This document shows, piece after piece, positions 8,548-18,273 of a stretch of DNA of 64,000 nt. The position numbers and the translations under genes are program-made. Under the pieces are notes generated by a model. That model made no database searches. It worked only from the letters and a program-made list of their open reading frames with translations, and was not told the DNA's origin. Origin of the DNA: an uncultured SAR86 cluster bacterium (GTDB lineage: Bacteria; Pseudomonadota; Gammaproteobacteria; Magnimaribacterales; AG-339-G14); contig CACJUN010000003.1 in assembly GCA_902596665.1 (NCBI GenBank), positions 135,756 to 199,755 on the forward strand, given 5' to 3'. Numbering within the stretch: the stretch's first letter is position 1; each line of letters starts with the position of its first letter.

Positions 8548-9875
8548 ATTAATTTAATTAATTTTTGATGAACCTCATCAAAAGAACCATTTGAGAAACA
8601 GACGTAATGTCCTGGCATTTTCTCCCACTTGCTCAAAAAACTTTCTACGCTTTCTTCTGCAACCATATTTTTAGCCTTTTTAGCTATGCCCAACGCTTGA
8701 GATTTATTCTTAGAAAAAATATGCACAAAGTCAGCTTTCTCCACCGCGCTGGGTATTTCTTTATCATGAAAACCTGCCAACATTGTGTTCGATCTCATTT
8801 CTAACAAACAATGAATAGGATCTGAGCCAACTCTATTCCTCAAGCCTTCTATGGTCTTTTTTATTGCCGTTGGATGATGAGCGAAATCATCGTATATATG
8901 AATTTCATCATTGGAAAATAAAAGCTCCATTCTTCTTGAAACTCCTTTGAAAGATGAAAGAGATTTCACTGCTTTCGATAGATCAAGGCTCAATTCATCG
9001 GCTATGGTTAAAGATGCTAAAGCATTGCTTAAGTTATGCTCTCCTATTAGCTCCCAATTTACCTCTCCGAAAGACTCATCTGAACTAAAGACCTCAAATT
9101 TTGAACCATCATCATTTAACTGAGAAAGCTTTATGTAATCCTGTCCAAAAGAAAAGGTTCTAGATTTACTGAAAAAATCCTTCTTAAAAAGTGCCTCTAT
9201 ATTTAAGTCAGAATTGGGACAGATCACGCAAGCATCTGATGCCAAGGTTCTCAATAATTGTGAATATTGTTTTTGAATATCAGAAAGGTCATTAAAAATG
9301 TCAGCATGATCAAACTCCAGATTATTGATGAGTAAGGTTTTTGGTCTGTAATGAATAAATTTGGATCTTTTATCAAAAAATGCCGAATCATATTCATCTG
9401 CTTCTAGAACAAAAAAATCTCCAGAGCCCAATCTTGAAGGGCTCGGAAAATCTTTAGTTTCGCCAGCAATCAAGTATCCAGTCTCTGGCTTTTGATCTAA
9501 AAATATTTTTGAGGTCATCGCAGAAACTGATGTTTTGCCATGCGTGCCACTTATCGCAATCACATGTTTATTCCTTAAAATGTGTTCATAAAGGAAATCA
9601 GGTCCCGAACAATATCTGAAGCCTTTGGTCAAAATATACTCCATTAAAGGATTACCTCTGGAGATGACGTTACCGATGACAAAAATATCAATATTTGAAG
9701 GAAGATTTTTTTCGTCGTATCCCTCGTCTACTTTTATTGATGCTCTTTGCAACACTTTATCCATGGGATGATAAAGTTTTTGGTCGCATCCACGGACTTC
9801 ATAACCTTTCTCTTTGGCTAATTGAGCTATGCCAGACATGAAAGTGCCGCCTATACCGAGGATATAAATCTTCAT
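8544..9875 (-). CDS. mpl: UDP-N-acetylmuramate:L-alanyl-gamma-D-glutamyl-meso-diaminopimelate ligase
   Basis: Mpl re-uses the tripeptide recovered from old peptidoglycan by ligating it to UDP-MurNAc. The 443-residue protein has the Mur ligase architecture: an N-terminal UDP-binding domain (IYILGIGGTFMSGIAQLA), the ATP loop GTHGKTSVSAM, the central EADEYDSAFFDKRSKF block, typical of Mpl rather than MurC, and the C-terminal domain with YDDFAHHPTAI. Together with AmgK/MurU elsewhere in the window it suggests active wall recycling. It stands alone on its strand between two plus-strand genes. Confidence 0.94.
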   Translation of the reverse strand: MKIYILGIGGTFMSGIAQLAKEKGYEVRGCDQKLYHPMDKVLQRASIKVDEGYDEKNLPSNIDIFVIGNVISRGNPLMEYILTKGFRYCSGPDFLYEHILRNKHVIAISGTHGKTSVSAMTSKIFLDQKPETGYLIAGETKDFPSPSRLGSGDFFVLEADEYDSAFFDKRSKFIHYRPKTLLINNLEFDHADIFNDLSDIQKQYSQLLRTLASDACVICPNSDLNIEALFKKDFFSKSRTFSFGQDYIKLSQLNDDGSKFEVFSSDESFGEVNWELIGEHNLSNALASLTIADELSLDLSKAVKSLSSFKGVSRRMELLFSNDEIHIYDDFAHHPTAIKKTIEGLRNRVGSDPIHCLLEMRSNTMLAGFHDKEIPSAVEKADFVHIFSKNKSQALGIAKKAKNMVAEESVESFLSKWEKMPGHYVCFSNGSFDEVHQKLIKLI

Positions 9876-9926
9876 TGAGAAATTATACCCTTTCCCAAAT
9901 CAATAGTTTTTCAGTAACATATTTCT

Positions 9927-11177
9927 ATGAATAAGCCCGCAAATGCCTTTTATGCTCAATCAGGCGGAGTAACCTCAGTTATTAATGCCTCGGCTTGCGG
10001 CGTAATTGAAACTGTAAATAAATCTTCCAAAATAAATAAAGTTCTTTGCGGAAAAAATGGGATCTTAGGAGCCTTGAACGAAGAATTATTCGATACATCT
10101 AAAGAAAAGAAGTCTGAAATTGCCAAACTCAGGCAAACCCCAGGAGGAGCTTTCGGTTCTTGTCGCTTCAAACTTCAAGATCCAATAAAGCAAAAGAAAG
10201 AATACCTCAGGTTATTTGAGGTTTTTAAAGCCCACAACATTGAGTACTTTTTTTATAACGGTGGCGGAGACAGTCAGGACACAACGTTTAAGATTTCAAA
10301 GATGGCCAAGGAACTTAAACTGCCTTTAACTTGTATTGGCATTCCTAAAACTGTCGATAACGACCTACCTATAACTGATTGTTCTCCTGGTTTTGGTTCT
10401 GTTGCAAAATACGTTGCCACATCAACGCTTGAGGCAGGCTTAGATGTTAAAAGTATGTCAGAAACTTCTACAAAGGTATTTATCCTAGAGGTCATGGGAA
10501 GGCATGCGGGTTGGATTGCTGCAGCGTCAGCTTTAGCTTCAAGAAATGAAACCGATCCTCCTCACATCATCCTTATGCCAGAAGTTCCTTTTGTGAAGAA
10601 GAAATTTATAGATAAAGTTAAACAAACAGTTGCTAATGAAGGCTTCTGTGTTGTGGTGGCTTCTGAAGGAACAAGATACAAGAACGGAATGTTTTTAGCC
10701 GACTCAGGCCTTACCGATGCATTTGGTCACAAACAATTAGGTGGTGTTGCTCCGATTTTAGCGCAAATGATTTCTTCAATTGGTTTAAAAAATCATTGGG
10801 CTGTTTCAGACTACCTTCAAAGATCAGCTAGACATATATCATCAAAAACAGACCTTGATCAAGCTTATGCTGTTGGTAAAAAGGCAGTTGAATTTGCTTT
10901 ATCTGGAAAAAGTGCTGTTATGCCCGTCATCAAAAGATTAAGTGATAAACCTTATAAGTGGAAAATTGAATCAGCTTCACTTAGTAAAGTGGCAAATGTA
11001 GAGAAAACGCTTCCCAAAAGTTATATCTCTAATGATGGTTTTAGAGTCACAAACAAAGGTTTGAATTATTTGAGACCTCTCATTCAAGGAGAACCCACCA
11101 TAACCTTCAAAGATGGGATTCCTATTATTGCAAAGCTAAAAAATATTTTAGTCAAAAAGAAATTATCCAATTACTGA
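9927..11177 (+). CDS. pfp: Phosphofructokinase, probably diphosphate (PPi) dependent
   Basis: The enzyme interconverts fructose 6-phosphate and fructose 1,6-bisphosphate. The fold motifs are AQSGGVTSVINAS at residues 10-22, GGGDSQDT at 112-119, PKTVDNDLP at 140-148 and VMGRHAGWIAA. The Lys in PKTVDND (Lys141) is a known mark of PPi-using enzymes, where ATP-dependent PFK has Gly (PGTIDND). An Asp in the GGGDSQDT loop also fits PPi use. The 416-residue length is that of bacterial single-chain PPi-PFK. The reaction would be reversible and ATP sparing. The gene stands alone and its stop overlaps the convergent next gene by 7 bp. Confidence 0.88.
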   Translation: MNKPANAFYAQSGGVTSVINASACGVIETVNKSSKINKVLCGKNGILGALNEELFDTSKEKKSEIAKLRQTPGGAFGSCRFKLQDPIKQKKEYLRLFEVFKAHNIEYFFYNGGGDSQDTTFKISKMAKELKLPLTCIGIPKTVDNDLPITDCSPGFGSVAKYVATSTLEAGLDVKSMSETSTKVFILEVMGRHAGWIAAASALASRNETDPPHIILMPEVPFVKKKFIDKVKQTVANEGFCVVVASEGTRYKNGMFLADSGLTDAFGHKQLGGVAPILAQMISSIGLKNHWAVSDYLQRSARHISSKTDLDQAYAVGKKAVEFALSGKSAVMPVIKRLSDKPYKWKIESASLSKVANVEKTLPKSYISNDGFRVTNKGLNYLRPLIQGEPTITFKDGIPIIAKLKNILVKKKLSNY

Positions 11178-12406
11178 TCAGTAAAAGAAAAGGTGTAATC
11201 TTCGGCCATCTGATTTCCATTAAGGTCAAAGATGTAATCCTTGCTTATTGTTACATCATAATTAGGATTGGCACCATCAACAAAAGGATTTGCTGTGATG
11301 ATAATTCCCTTTTCTCCTACTTGACCCATATAATAAGTATTTCCGCTTCCTCCTGTTCCCACTAACTTGATTGCTGGATCACCAATGCATTGACCAGGTG
11401 GAATAATATTTTCGGAGGGACATACTATTTCAATAACCTCACTAAAAGTTATTGATACGGTTGTACCAGAAGAGTTAGTTCCATCAGCTGGATTTGTAAC
11501 AATAACTGTCGGCAAAATACTATCAAGAGTCGCAGAGACAACTTTTGATTTAGCCGATTCACCTTTGTCATTATATGAGACAACGTAGTATGAATATCTT
11601 ACTCCTTCAGCTGTATCTGTATCTGAATAGGAAGAAGTAGTTAAAGTTGCTAACAAAGTAAATTCTCCTGATCCATCAGGTTTTCTGTATATCTTAAATC
11701 CTGTTTCATTGTCGCTGGCATCCGTCCAGGCAAGATCTATGCTAGTTTTTGCATTCACAGCTGTTGGTCCTGTCGGAGATGCAGGAACAGCTTCTGAAAT
11801 ATCACAAATTAAATATTTTGGGATTCCTGTAGTAGTTGAATATCTGTTTGTTAAAGACAATCTATCACTGCTTATTAAGTCGATTTCATAAACATCAACC
11901 CAATTTTCATCAACTATTCCTGGATTACTGCCTGAAACTCCTTTTATAAAAAGCATTCCATTGTATACAGAATATGTTCCGCTCGAAGAGTCATTTATCA
12001 CAAAAAAAGGGCTAGGAGATGAAGTGGAGACATTTGCAGGATATTTAACTGTATTCTCAGCCGATTGAGACTGTGTTGTTCCATCCATGCCAATGGGAGC
12101 CTTAAAATTTACCTGTGAAGAACTTAATTCCCATAGGAACCCTTTTTTTAACCAACCATCTACTTCACTAGTAGGAGGATTAAGACCAGATGCAATTGAG
12201 GAGCAATTCCAAGTTCCAAAAATATCATCTTCCTTAACTGTCCTGTTAATTTCTTCTAATGTATCGAATATTTGATTAAAAGTTTCAGCTGAAAGAATAT
12301 CGCCTTCCTTGAAATCATCGGCAACTTTTAAATCATCTGCGAAAGCAGAAAAAGAGATCACCAATGCAATTAGAGTTGGAAAAAGTTTATTTCTAAATTT
12401 TTTCAT
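11171..12406 (-). CDS. Secreted protein with fibronectin type III and Ig-like (Big_5-type) domains
   Basis: The 411-residue protein is exported: a signal peptide covers residues 1-23 and ends at AFA. The next block, DDFKEGDILSAETFNQIFDTLEEINRTVKEDDIFGTWNC, looks like a short helical segment leading into a beta-rich module of unknown function. A fibronectin type III domain follows at about 205-293 (SIDLAWTDASDNETGFKIYRK). The C-terminal part (about 295-411, LPTVIVTNPADGTNSSGTTVSITFSEVI) resembles the bacterial Ig-like Big_5 domain. No catalytic motif is seen. It begins one base after the stop of the small lipoprotein gene, so the two form a unit. It may be a surface or adhesion protein, but this is inference. 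Confidence 0.75.
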   Translation of the reverse strand: MKKFRNKLFPTLIALVISFSAFADDLKVADDFKEGDILSAETFNQIFDTLEEINRTVKEDDIFGTWNCSSIASGLNPPTSEVDGWLKKGFLWELSSSQVNFKAPIGMDGTTQSQSAENTVKYPANVSTSSPSPFFVINDSSSGTYSVYNGMLFIKGVSGSNPGIVDENWVDVYEIDLISSDRLSLTNRYSTTTGIPKYLICDISEAVPASPTGPTAVNAKTSIDLAWTDASDNETGFKIYRKPDGSGEFTLLATLTTSSYSDTDTAEGVRYSYYVVSYNDKGESAKSKVVSATLDSILPTVIVTNPADGTNSSGTTVSITFSEVIEIVCPSENIIPPGQCIGDPAIKLVGTGGSGNTYYMGQVGEKGIIITANPFVDGANPNYDVTISKDYIFDLNGNQMAEDYTFSFTDQ

Positions 12407-12622
12407 TCATTCAAATCTACACTCACCAAAAGTGCATTCACCAAATCTATTTTCAATAAGTTTAGATGATGAGATGGCCTGAGTTAGATCATCTGAGGTA
12501 TTGTTATTAGTCGGTGTATTTACTGGCTGATTGTTATTTTGCTGAACGACGATGTCATTCGATGAGCCTCCGCCGCCACAGGATATTAAAAATAAAGCAA
12601 AAAAAATAACAATAATCTTCAT
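12407..12622 (-). CDS. Small lipoprotein with Cys-containing FGEC repeat tail
   Basis: I take the ATG at 12622 as the start, not the TTG at 12652 of the track, because it puts the signal peptide at the N-terminus (MKIIVIFFALFLISCGGGG). The lipobox LISC at Cys15 with a glycine run after it indicates an outer-membrane lipoprotein. The 71-residue product then has a low-complexity Asn/Gln/Thr linker and ends with a tandem FGECTFGECRFE. No known family was recognised. It abuts the secreted FN3 protein gene with no gap. The function is unknown; the two FGEC units may form a disulfide or bind metal. Confidence 0.7.
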   Translation of the reverse strand: MKIIVIFFALFLISCGGGGSSNDIVVQQNNNQPVNTPTNNNTSDDLTQAISSSKLIENRFGECTFGECRFE

Positions 12623-12668
12623 CAAAGAAGATTCTATTATATTCTCTAACAAATGATTAATTTAAAAG

Positions 12669-13088
12669 TTATATTTTTTTTACAACCCCAGTAAAGTTCA
12701 TTATTTTTTTTCCTTCAGAAATAATTATCCCTCCTCCGAATACCATTGATTTAGTATGTTTAGAAATTTTGGTATGAACTTCTAATAGAGATCCTATTTT
12801 TGCACCTGACATAAATTCTGATTTAAAACTTATTGTAGCTACATATTTTTCTCTTGATTCCATAGCAGCAGAGCATAAAGAATAATCAGCAATACTCATT
12901 AACATTCCTCCATGAGCAACTCCACCAGAATTACCATTCTCTGGCTTCACATAGAAAGCCATGATTAGATTTCCTTCATTATCTTTTTTATGGAACCCCT
13001 TACCGATGTGGTCAATATGATGTTCTGTTTGAAACTCAATTTCTTTATATCCTTCGGGAATAGGATAGGAATTTTTATTTGAACTCAT
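12669..13088 (-). CDS. PaaI-type hotdog-fold thioesterase
   Basis: The 139-residue protein has the hotdog thioesterase signature GGVAHGGMLMSIADYSLCSAA, in which HGG and the downstream acidic residue form the acyl-CoA hydrolase site. The second half (ATISFKSEFMSGAKIGSLLEV) fits the beta-sheet core. The family hydrolyses aromatic or medium-chain acyl-CoA. It is divergent from the acyl-CoA dehydrogenase gene with only 38 bp between, so both may serve the same acyl-CoA catabolism. The substrate is unknown. Confidence 0.85.
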   Translation of the reverse strand: MSSNKNSYPIPEGYKEIEFQTEHHIDHIGKGFHKKDNEGNLIMAFYVKPENGNSGGVAHGGMLMSIADYSLCSAAMESREKYVATISFKSEFMSGAKIGSLLEVHTKISKHTKSMVFGGGIIISEGKKIMNFTGVVKKI

Positions 13089-13126
13089 ATAAACTATTTT
13101 AACCTTAAAAATTAGAGGAAATTTAA

Positions 13127-14290
13127 ATGAATTTTAATCTAACTGATGAACAAATTGAGCTTAAAGAAGCAGCGAGAAATTTTGCTCAAAATGAATTAAC
13201 TGACCTCGCCACTGAATTAGAAGAATCAGGAAGCCCTGTACCAAAAGAAGTATTAGCTAGAATTGGTGAAATGGGATTTCTTGGCATCAATACACCTGAA
13301 GAGTATGGTGGACAAGGACTTGGCAATCTTGAAGCTTTAATTATTTTAGAGGAATTTGGAAAGATCTCTTCTGCTATTGGATGGCCTGTTTTTGAAGCTA
13401 ATGCAGGTCCAATAAAATCAATTCAACACTTTGGAACTCCTGAACTAAAAGAGAAAATTCTTCCTGCAGTATGTAAAGGTGAAAAAGTTGTTGCTGTAAG
13501 CATGTCAGAACCGGGAGCTGGCACAGCATTGTCAGATTTAAAAACGAAAGCAGAAATAAAAGGTGACAAAATTGTTATAAATGGAACCAAAAGATGGTGT
13601 TCTGGCGCTGGTCACTCGGATGGGTATGTTGTTTACGCCAGAATGTCGGATGCTCCTGCTGCAAAAGGAATCGGTGCGGTCTATGTCGAGCTTGAGAGAG
13701 ATGGACTAACCTTCGGGAATAGCGAGTCACTGATGGGCTTCAGAGGCATTCCTTCTGCGGATATATATTTTGATAATGTTGAAGTGCCTATTGAAAATCT
13801 TTTAGTTGAACCTGAGGATGGATTTAAAAAGCTCATGGAAACTTTTGACCTCGAGAGATGCGGAAATGCCACAATGGCTCTTGCTCAGGCATCTGCAGCT
13901 CTAGAATACGTAACAAATTACGTTCAAGAAAGAGAACAATTTGGGAAACCTTTAGTTGATTTTCAAGCAGTGCAAATTAAGCTTGCTGACATGTTAATGA
14001 AAGTCGAAGCTGCAAGGCTTCTTATCCATAAAGCAGCTTTTAATGCTCAAAATGGTCTTCCTGATATTCTAGAATCAAGCACTGCAAAATGTTTCTCGAA
14101 TGAAATTTCTAGAGAGGTTACAACAACAGCTATGCAATTAATGGGTGGTTACGGTTATAACAAAGAATATGGAATGGAAAGAAGAGTACGAGATGCTTTT
14201 GGCTGGGGGATCGCTGGAGGAACAATCGATATCCAAAAGATAAACATTGCATCAGCAATGATCGGAAGAAGATTCAATCAAAGGAATTAA
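13127..14290 (+). CDS. Acyl-CoA dehydrogenase
   Basis: This FAD enzyme oxidises an acyl-CoA to the 2,3-enoyl-CoA and passes electrons to ETF. The 387-residue chain shows the standard domains: helical N-terminus, a beta middle domain with VAVSMSEPGAGTALSDLKT and INGTKRWCSGAGHSD, and a helical C-terminal domain with REQFGKPL and QLMGGYGYNKEYGMERRVRDA. At the usual C-terminal place of the catalytic Glu (YEGTxxIQ) there is Gly (AGGTIDIQ). A Glu in DLER (Glu243) sits where isovaleryl-CoA dehydrogenase keeps its base. A good Shine-Dalgarno (AGAGGAAA) precedes the ATG. Confidence 0.92.
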   Translation: MNFNLTDEQIELKEAARNFAQNELTDLATELEESGSPVPKEVLARIGEMGFLGINTPEEYGGQGLGNLEALIILEEFGKISSAIGWPVFEANAGPIKSIQHFGTPELKEKILPAVCKGEKVVAVSMSEPGAGTALSDLKTKAEIKGDKIVINGTKRWCSGAGHSDGYVVYARMSDAPAAKGIGAVYVELERDGLTFGNSESLMGFRGIPSADIYFDNVEVPIENLLVEPEDGFKKLMETFDLERCGNATMALAQASAALEYVTNYVQEREQFGKPLVDFQAVQIKLADMLMKVEAARLLIHKAAFNAQNGLPDILESSTAKCFSNEISREVTTTAMQLMGGYGYNKEYGMERRVRDAFGWGIAGGTIDIQKINIASAMIGRRFNQRN

Positions 14291-14787
14291 TTCTTAAATT
14301 CGTGAACTCGAAGATCTTCTATATGTGACTGAAGCATTTCGATTAATTCTTCCTTTTCTTCCTCTGTCAGAAATTCGCCAATTGGAATCTTTTCTCCTTT
14401 TGAGGAGATAACAATTTGTAAAGGATACCAACGATGTGAAGGTCTTTCGATAAACACATAAGACCACTGTCGTATCAACTCTTTAAATACTTCTGGTTTT
14501 TTAATACCTTTTTCAATTATTAATTTATCAAAAGAAAGTTTTATGACTTCTTGTCTGTTATTTCTTTTAGATATGTACCAAATTGCTATTGTAACCACTA
14601 GAATTTCTAGCCCAGCGAAGGGCAAGATAATCGGCGCGCCCGCAACGGCAAAAGTTATGGCTATGACTAAAATTGGAAAGGAAACAAAAAACAAAAATAA
14701 TAAATTACCTCCCCAAGACAAAGAATTATTTGGGGAAAGCGTTATTTGAAAACTGTTATTAGCATCAATCTTTTCAGAAACAATCAT
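14287..14787 (-). CDS. DUF2244 family membrane protein
   Basis: The 166-residue protein matches the general plan of DUF2244 proteins: a short N-terminal beta segment (PNNSLSW), two adjacent hydrophobic helices at about residues 25-75, and a cytoplasmic domain ending in an EFLTEEEKEEL-like block. The role of the family is not known; it is often found near cytochrome oxidase or housekeeping genes. It converges on the acyl-CoA dehydrogenase gene with a 4-bp stop overlap and is divergent from argD. Confidence 0.72.
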   Translation of the reverse strand: MIVSEKIDANNSFQITLSPNNSLSWGGNLLFLFFVSFPILVIAITFAVAGAPIILPFAGLEILVVTIAIWYISKRNNRQEVIKLSFDKLIIEKGIKKPEVFKELIRQWSYVFIERPSHRWYPLQIVISSKGEKIPIGEFLTEEEKEELIEMLQSHIEDLRVHEFKN

Positions 14788-14857
14788 AAGAGTTAAATTG
14801 AATAATACTTATTAAGGCTTACAATTATGCCAATTTTAATAAAAATTAAATTTATAA

Positions 14858-16048
14858 ATGGATATTAGTTCTAATGATAGATCGGCATTGATGCCGAATT
14901 ATTCCTTTCCAGACTTGATTCCAGAAAAAGCTTTGGGTTCAAGACTTTGGGATGAAAATGGAAAAGAATATATAGATTTTGGTGGAGGTATTGCAGTTAC
15001 TTCTTTGGGCCACTGTCATCCCGTTCTCATGAAATCCATGGAAGAACAGTCCAAAAAACTTTGGCATGTAAGTAATTATCTTCTAAGCAAACCTGCAAAA
15101 GAACTAGGCCAAAAAATAGCTTCAAAAAGTTTTGCCGATAAAGTTCTTTTTAGCAACTCAGGTAATGAAGCAAATGAAGCTGCAATCAAATTAGCTAGAA
15201 AATATTTCTTTGAAAAAGGTGATGAAGAAAAATATGAGATCTTATCGTTTACGAATTCATTTCATGGAAGATCTCTCGCAAATATAACTTTAGGAGATTC
15301 AGAATTCCATCAAACTGGCTTTGGTCCGTTACCAAAAGGGTTTATAAAAGCTGAATTCAATAATATTGAAGATGTTAAGAAGAAAGTGTCTAACAAAACT
15401 GCAGCAATAATAGTTGAATTAATTCAAGGTGAAGCGGGAGTAATAAGTGCACAAAATGACTTCGTTGAGGCTCTCAGAAATATCTGTAATGAAAATGATA
15501 TTCTTCTTATTTTTGATGAAGTTCAAAGTGGAATTGGTAGAACAGGAACTTTATTTGCTTATCAAGGTTATGGAGTGATGCCAGACATTCTTACATTAGC
15601 AAAGGGGCTTGGAGGTGGTTTGCCTATTGCCGCAACAATTACCACAACTGATATAGCTAATTGTATGCAACCTGGAACTCACGGAAGCACATTTGGAGGT
15701 AATCCAGTCTCTTGTGCAGTTGCCTCAAAATTAATAGATATTGTAGATGACAAAAAATTATTATCTGGAGTAATGGAGAAAACAATTAAGTTTATTGATC
15801 ATTTACAAAATTTATCTAAAAAGTACGATTTTTTTTCAGACATAAGATCAGCTGGTTTGTGGATTGCTGCTGATATGAAGCAAACAGCCTCAAAAGAATT
15901 TTTATCTAGAAGTTATGAGGAAGGTCTTCTTTTGGTATCAGCAAATGGTGAAAGCACTTTAAGATTCGCGCCTTCTCTGATTATCAGCGACCAGGAGATA
16001 GAAGAAGGATTTTCAAAACTAGAAAAAGTTATAAAATCTTTTTGCTAG
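14858..16048 (+). CDS. argD: Acetylornithine/succinyldiaminopimelate aminotransferase
   Basis: This PLP class III aminotransferase works in arginine synthesis and often also in lysine synthesis. The 396-residue protein shows [38 protein letters not shown], the PLP-pocket [12 protein letters not shown], and the Schiff-base lysine in [15 protein letters not shown]. The compact length and the [19 protein letters not shown] block fit ArgD better than longer omega-aminotransferases. It is a single gene whose stop overlaps convergent parC by 4 bp. Confidence 0.92.
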   Translation: MDISSNDRSALMPNYSFPDLIPEKALGSRLWDENGKEYIDFGGGIAVTSLGHCHPVLMKSMEEQSKKLWHVSNYLLSKPAKELGQKIASKSFADKVLFSNSGNEANEAAIKLARKYFFEKGDEEKYEILSFTNSFHGRSLANITLGDSEFHQTGFGPLPKGFIKAEFNNIEDVKKKVSNKTAAIIVELIQGEAGVISAQNDFVEALRNICNENDILLIFDEVQSGIGRTGTLFAYQGYGVMPDILTLAKGLGGGLPIAATITTTDIANCMQPGTHGSTFGGNPVSCAVASKLIDIVDDKKLLSGVMEKTIKFIDHLQNLSKKYDFFSDIRSAGLWIAADMKQTASKEFLSRSYEEGLLLVSANGESTLRFAPSLIISDQEIEEGFSKLEKVIKSFC

Positions 16049-18273
16049 TCCTTTGGAATAATTTCGGTCCTATTGATTTTTCTGAAGCCTTTTGGAAGAA
16101 AATTTCCCTTTCTCCCTCTTGCACCAACGAAGTTATTTAAGTCTTTTGATTTTATTTCAAAGTGTTGCTTGCCACTAAATATTTTTAATGAGTCATTTTG
16201 GCCAAGAGCATTAGCAAAAATAACTTTATCTTCTTCTGACGCATAAAGTTTTTTATCAATCCCAATTAATTTATTCCCTTTTCCTCTAGCTAGAACAGGA
16301 ATATCTCCTATATCAATTACTAATAATTTTCCTGCCGACGTAACAAGAGCTATTTTCTCATCAGTTTCACTTACCTCTATAGGTTTAATGGGGTTTGAAT
16401 CTTTAACATTTAAAGCTGATTTACCAGATCTATTTTTTGTGAAGATATCTTCAATTTTAGTCAAGAAGCCATATCCAAGATCGGACATCAAAAGCAGCTT
16501 CTGATCAGCTGGACCTGCAATAACGCCTTTAAAACTTGAGCCTGAAGGTGCATTAATTTTTCCTGAAACCGGTTCTCCTTGTCCTCTGGCGGATGGTAAT
16601 TTATGGATAGGTAAAGAATAGGATTTTCCTGAGTTATCAATGATCACTACAGATTCACTGTTTCTGCCTTTACTTGCTGAAAGAAAACTATCGCCTTCTC
16701 TGTATTGCAAGCTTTCAGGATCAATGTCGTGTCCCTTAGCTGCTCTGATCCATCCTTTTTCTGATAACACGACCGTCATAGGATCATTAGAAATAAGATC
16801 TAACTCATCAAATGCTTTTGCAGAAACTCCTTCTCCATAAAAACTTTTTCGTTCATCGCCATATTCTTCTGAGTCAGCTTTAAGTTCTTTTTTGATGAGA
16901 GTTTTCAGTCTAGACGAAGATTTTAGGTATGCCTCTAACTCTTTTTTTTCTGAGGCTAGATCCTCTTGTTCAGTTTTTATAGATATCTCTTCAAGTTTTG
17001 CTAGTTGTCTGAGACGTATATCCAGAATTGCATTAGCTTGTAGATCTGAAAGCTTAAATTTTTTCATTAAAGTCTTTTTTGGATCGTCTTCGTTTCTGAT
17101 GATATTTATTATTTCATCAAGGTTTAAATACGCTATAAGAAGGCCTTTTAAGATGTGCAGTCTGTCATCAACCCAGTCAAGCCTATGTTGTATCCTCCTC
17201 TTTACAGTCTCTGTCCTGAACTTAATCCATTCCTTCAGAATTCCTTTGAGGTCAAATACTTTGGGCTTACCATCAAGGCCGATAGCATTTATGTTTACAC
17301 GTGTATTTTTTTGTAGCTCAGTTGTTGCGAATAAATGAGACATTAACGCATCTTTATCAACACGATTTGATCTTGGAACAATTACGATTCGTACTGGATT
17401 ATGTTCGTCTCCTTCATCTCTTATATCTTCGATCATTGAAAGCTTTTTAGAATCAATCTGTGCAGCAATTTGTTCAACTGCTTTCATGGAAGAGACTTGA
17501 TACGGAAGAGAATTTATGACGATATTTCCATCCTCTACATCAAACGTTGATCTTAAAGTAATGGATCCTCTTCCAGTTTCATATATTTCTAAAACCTCTT
17601 CTTCGGAATTCATAATCTGAGCCGAAGTAGGATAGTCTGGCGCTGAAATATCTTTCATCAATTCTTTATTTGAAAGTTTTGGACTATCAATTAAAGAAAT
17701 CACACCATTAACAATCTCTTTTAGATTATGCGGCGGTATATCTGTTGCCATCCCAACTGCAATTCCAGAAGCACCATTTAATAAAACATTTGGAAGTCTA
17801 TCCGGAAGAAATTTTGGCTCAATCAGAGTTCCATCAAAGTTTGGTATCCAGTCAACTGTTCCTTGTGACGCCTCATCAAGAAGTGATTGGGCGTATGCAG
17901 ACAACCTACATTCCGTATACCTCATAGCAGCAAAACTTTTTGGATCATCTAACGATCCCCAATTTCCCTGTCCTTCTAACAAAGGATATCTGGTTGAAAA
18001 GTTTTGAGCTAACAGGACCATTGCTTCATAGGCTGCAGAGTCACCATGCGGATGGAACTTTCCTATTACATCTCCTACAGTTCTAGCACTTTTTTTAAAT
18101 TTAGAGCTGGATTTAAGCCCCAATTCAGACATTGCATAAATAATCCTTCTTTGTACTGGCTTTAACCCATCCCCTATAAAAGGTAATGCCCTATCAAGAA
18201 TGACGTACATCGAATATTCCAAGTACGCTTTTTCAGCATAATTGAAAAATGGCAGATCACTTTCTTTACTCAT
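16045..18273 (-). CDS. parC: DNA topoisomerase IV subunit A
   Basis: ParC cuts and rejoins DNA to unlink daughter chromosomes. The 742-residue length and the motifs [21 protein letters not shown] near residue 30 and the catalytic tyrosine in [14 protein letters not shown] identify the subunit. The QRDR stretch reads [13 protein letters not shown], with the usual Ser present. The C-terminal beta-propeller is shorter than in GyrA and lacks a GyrA box, supporting ParC over GyrA. It overlaps parE by 4 bp (ATGA), and the two subunits are thus co-translated. Confidence 0.95.
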   Translation of the reverse strand: MSKESDLPFFNYAEKAYLEYSMYVILDRALPFIGDGLKPVQRRIIYAMSELGLKSSSKFKKSARTVGDVIGKFHPHGDSAAYEAMVLLAQNFSTRYPLLEGQGNWGSLDDPKSFAAMRYTECRLSAYAQSLLDEASQGTVDWIPNFDGTLIEPKFLPDRLPNVLLNGASGIAVGMATDIPPHNLKEIVNGVISLIDSPKLSNKELMKDISAPDYPTSAQIMNSEEEVLEIYETGRGSITLRSTFDVEDGNIVINSLPYQVSSMKAVEQIAAQIDSKKLSMIEDIRDEGDEHNPVRIVIVPRSNRVDKDALMSHLFATTELQKNTRVNINAIGLDGKPKVFDLKGILKEWIKFRTETVKRRIQHRLDWVDDRLHILKGLLIAYLNLDEIINIIRNEDDPKKTLMKKFKLSDLQANAILDIRLRQLAKLEEISIKTEQEDLASEKKELEAYLKSSSRLKTLIKKELKADSEEYGDERKSFYGEGVSAKAFDELDLISNDPMTVVLSEKGWIRAAKGHDIDPESLQYREGDSFLSASKGRNSESVVIIDNSGKSYSLPIHKLPSARGQGEPVSGKINAPSGSSFKGVIAGPADQKLLLMSDLGYGFLTKIEDIFTKNRSGKSALNVKDSNPIKPIEVSETDEKIALVTSAGKLLVIDIGDIPVLARGKGNKLIGIDKKLYASEEDKVIFANALGQNDSLKIFSGKQHFEIKSKDLNNFVGARGRKGNFLPKGFRKINRTEIIPKD

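Noticed and set aside
14858-16048. Taking the aminotransferase as 4-aminobutyrate transaminase (GabT)
   Set aside because: It is about 30 residues shorter than GabT and carries the ArgD-type [12 protein letters not shown] block, so ArgD is the better call.
17745-17927. Plus-strand ORFs inside parC, parE, thiC and other genes in the track
   Set aside because: They lie wholly within strongly supported genes on the other strand and have no recognisable domains; they are shadows.
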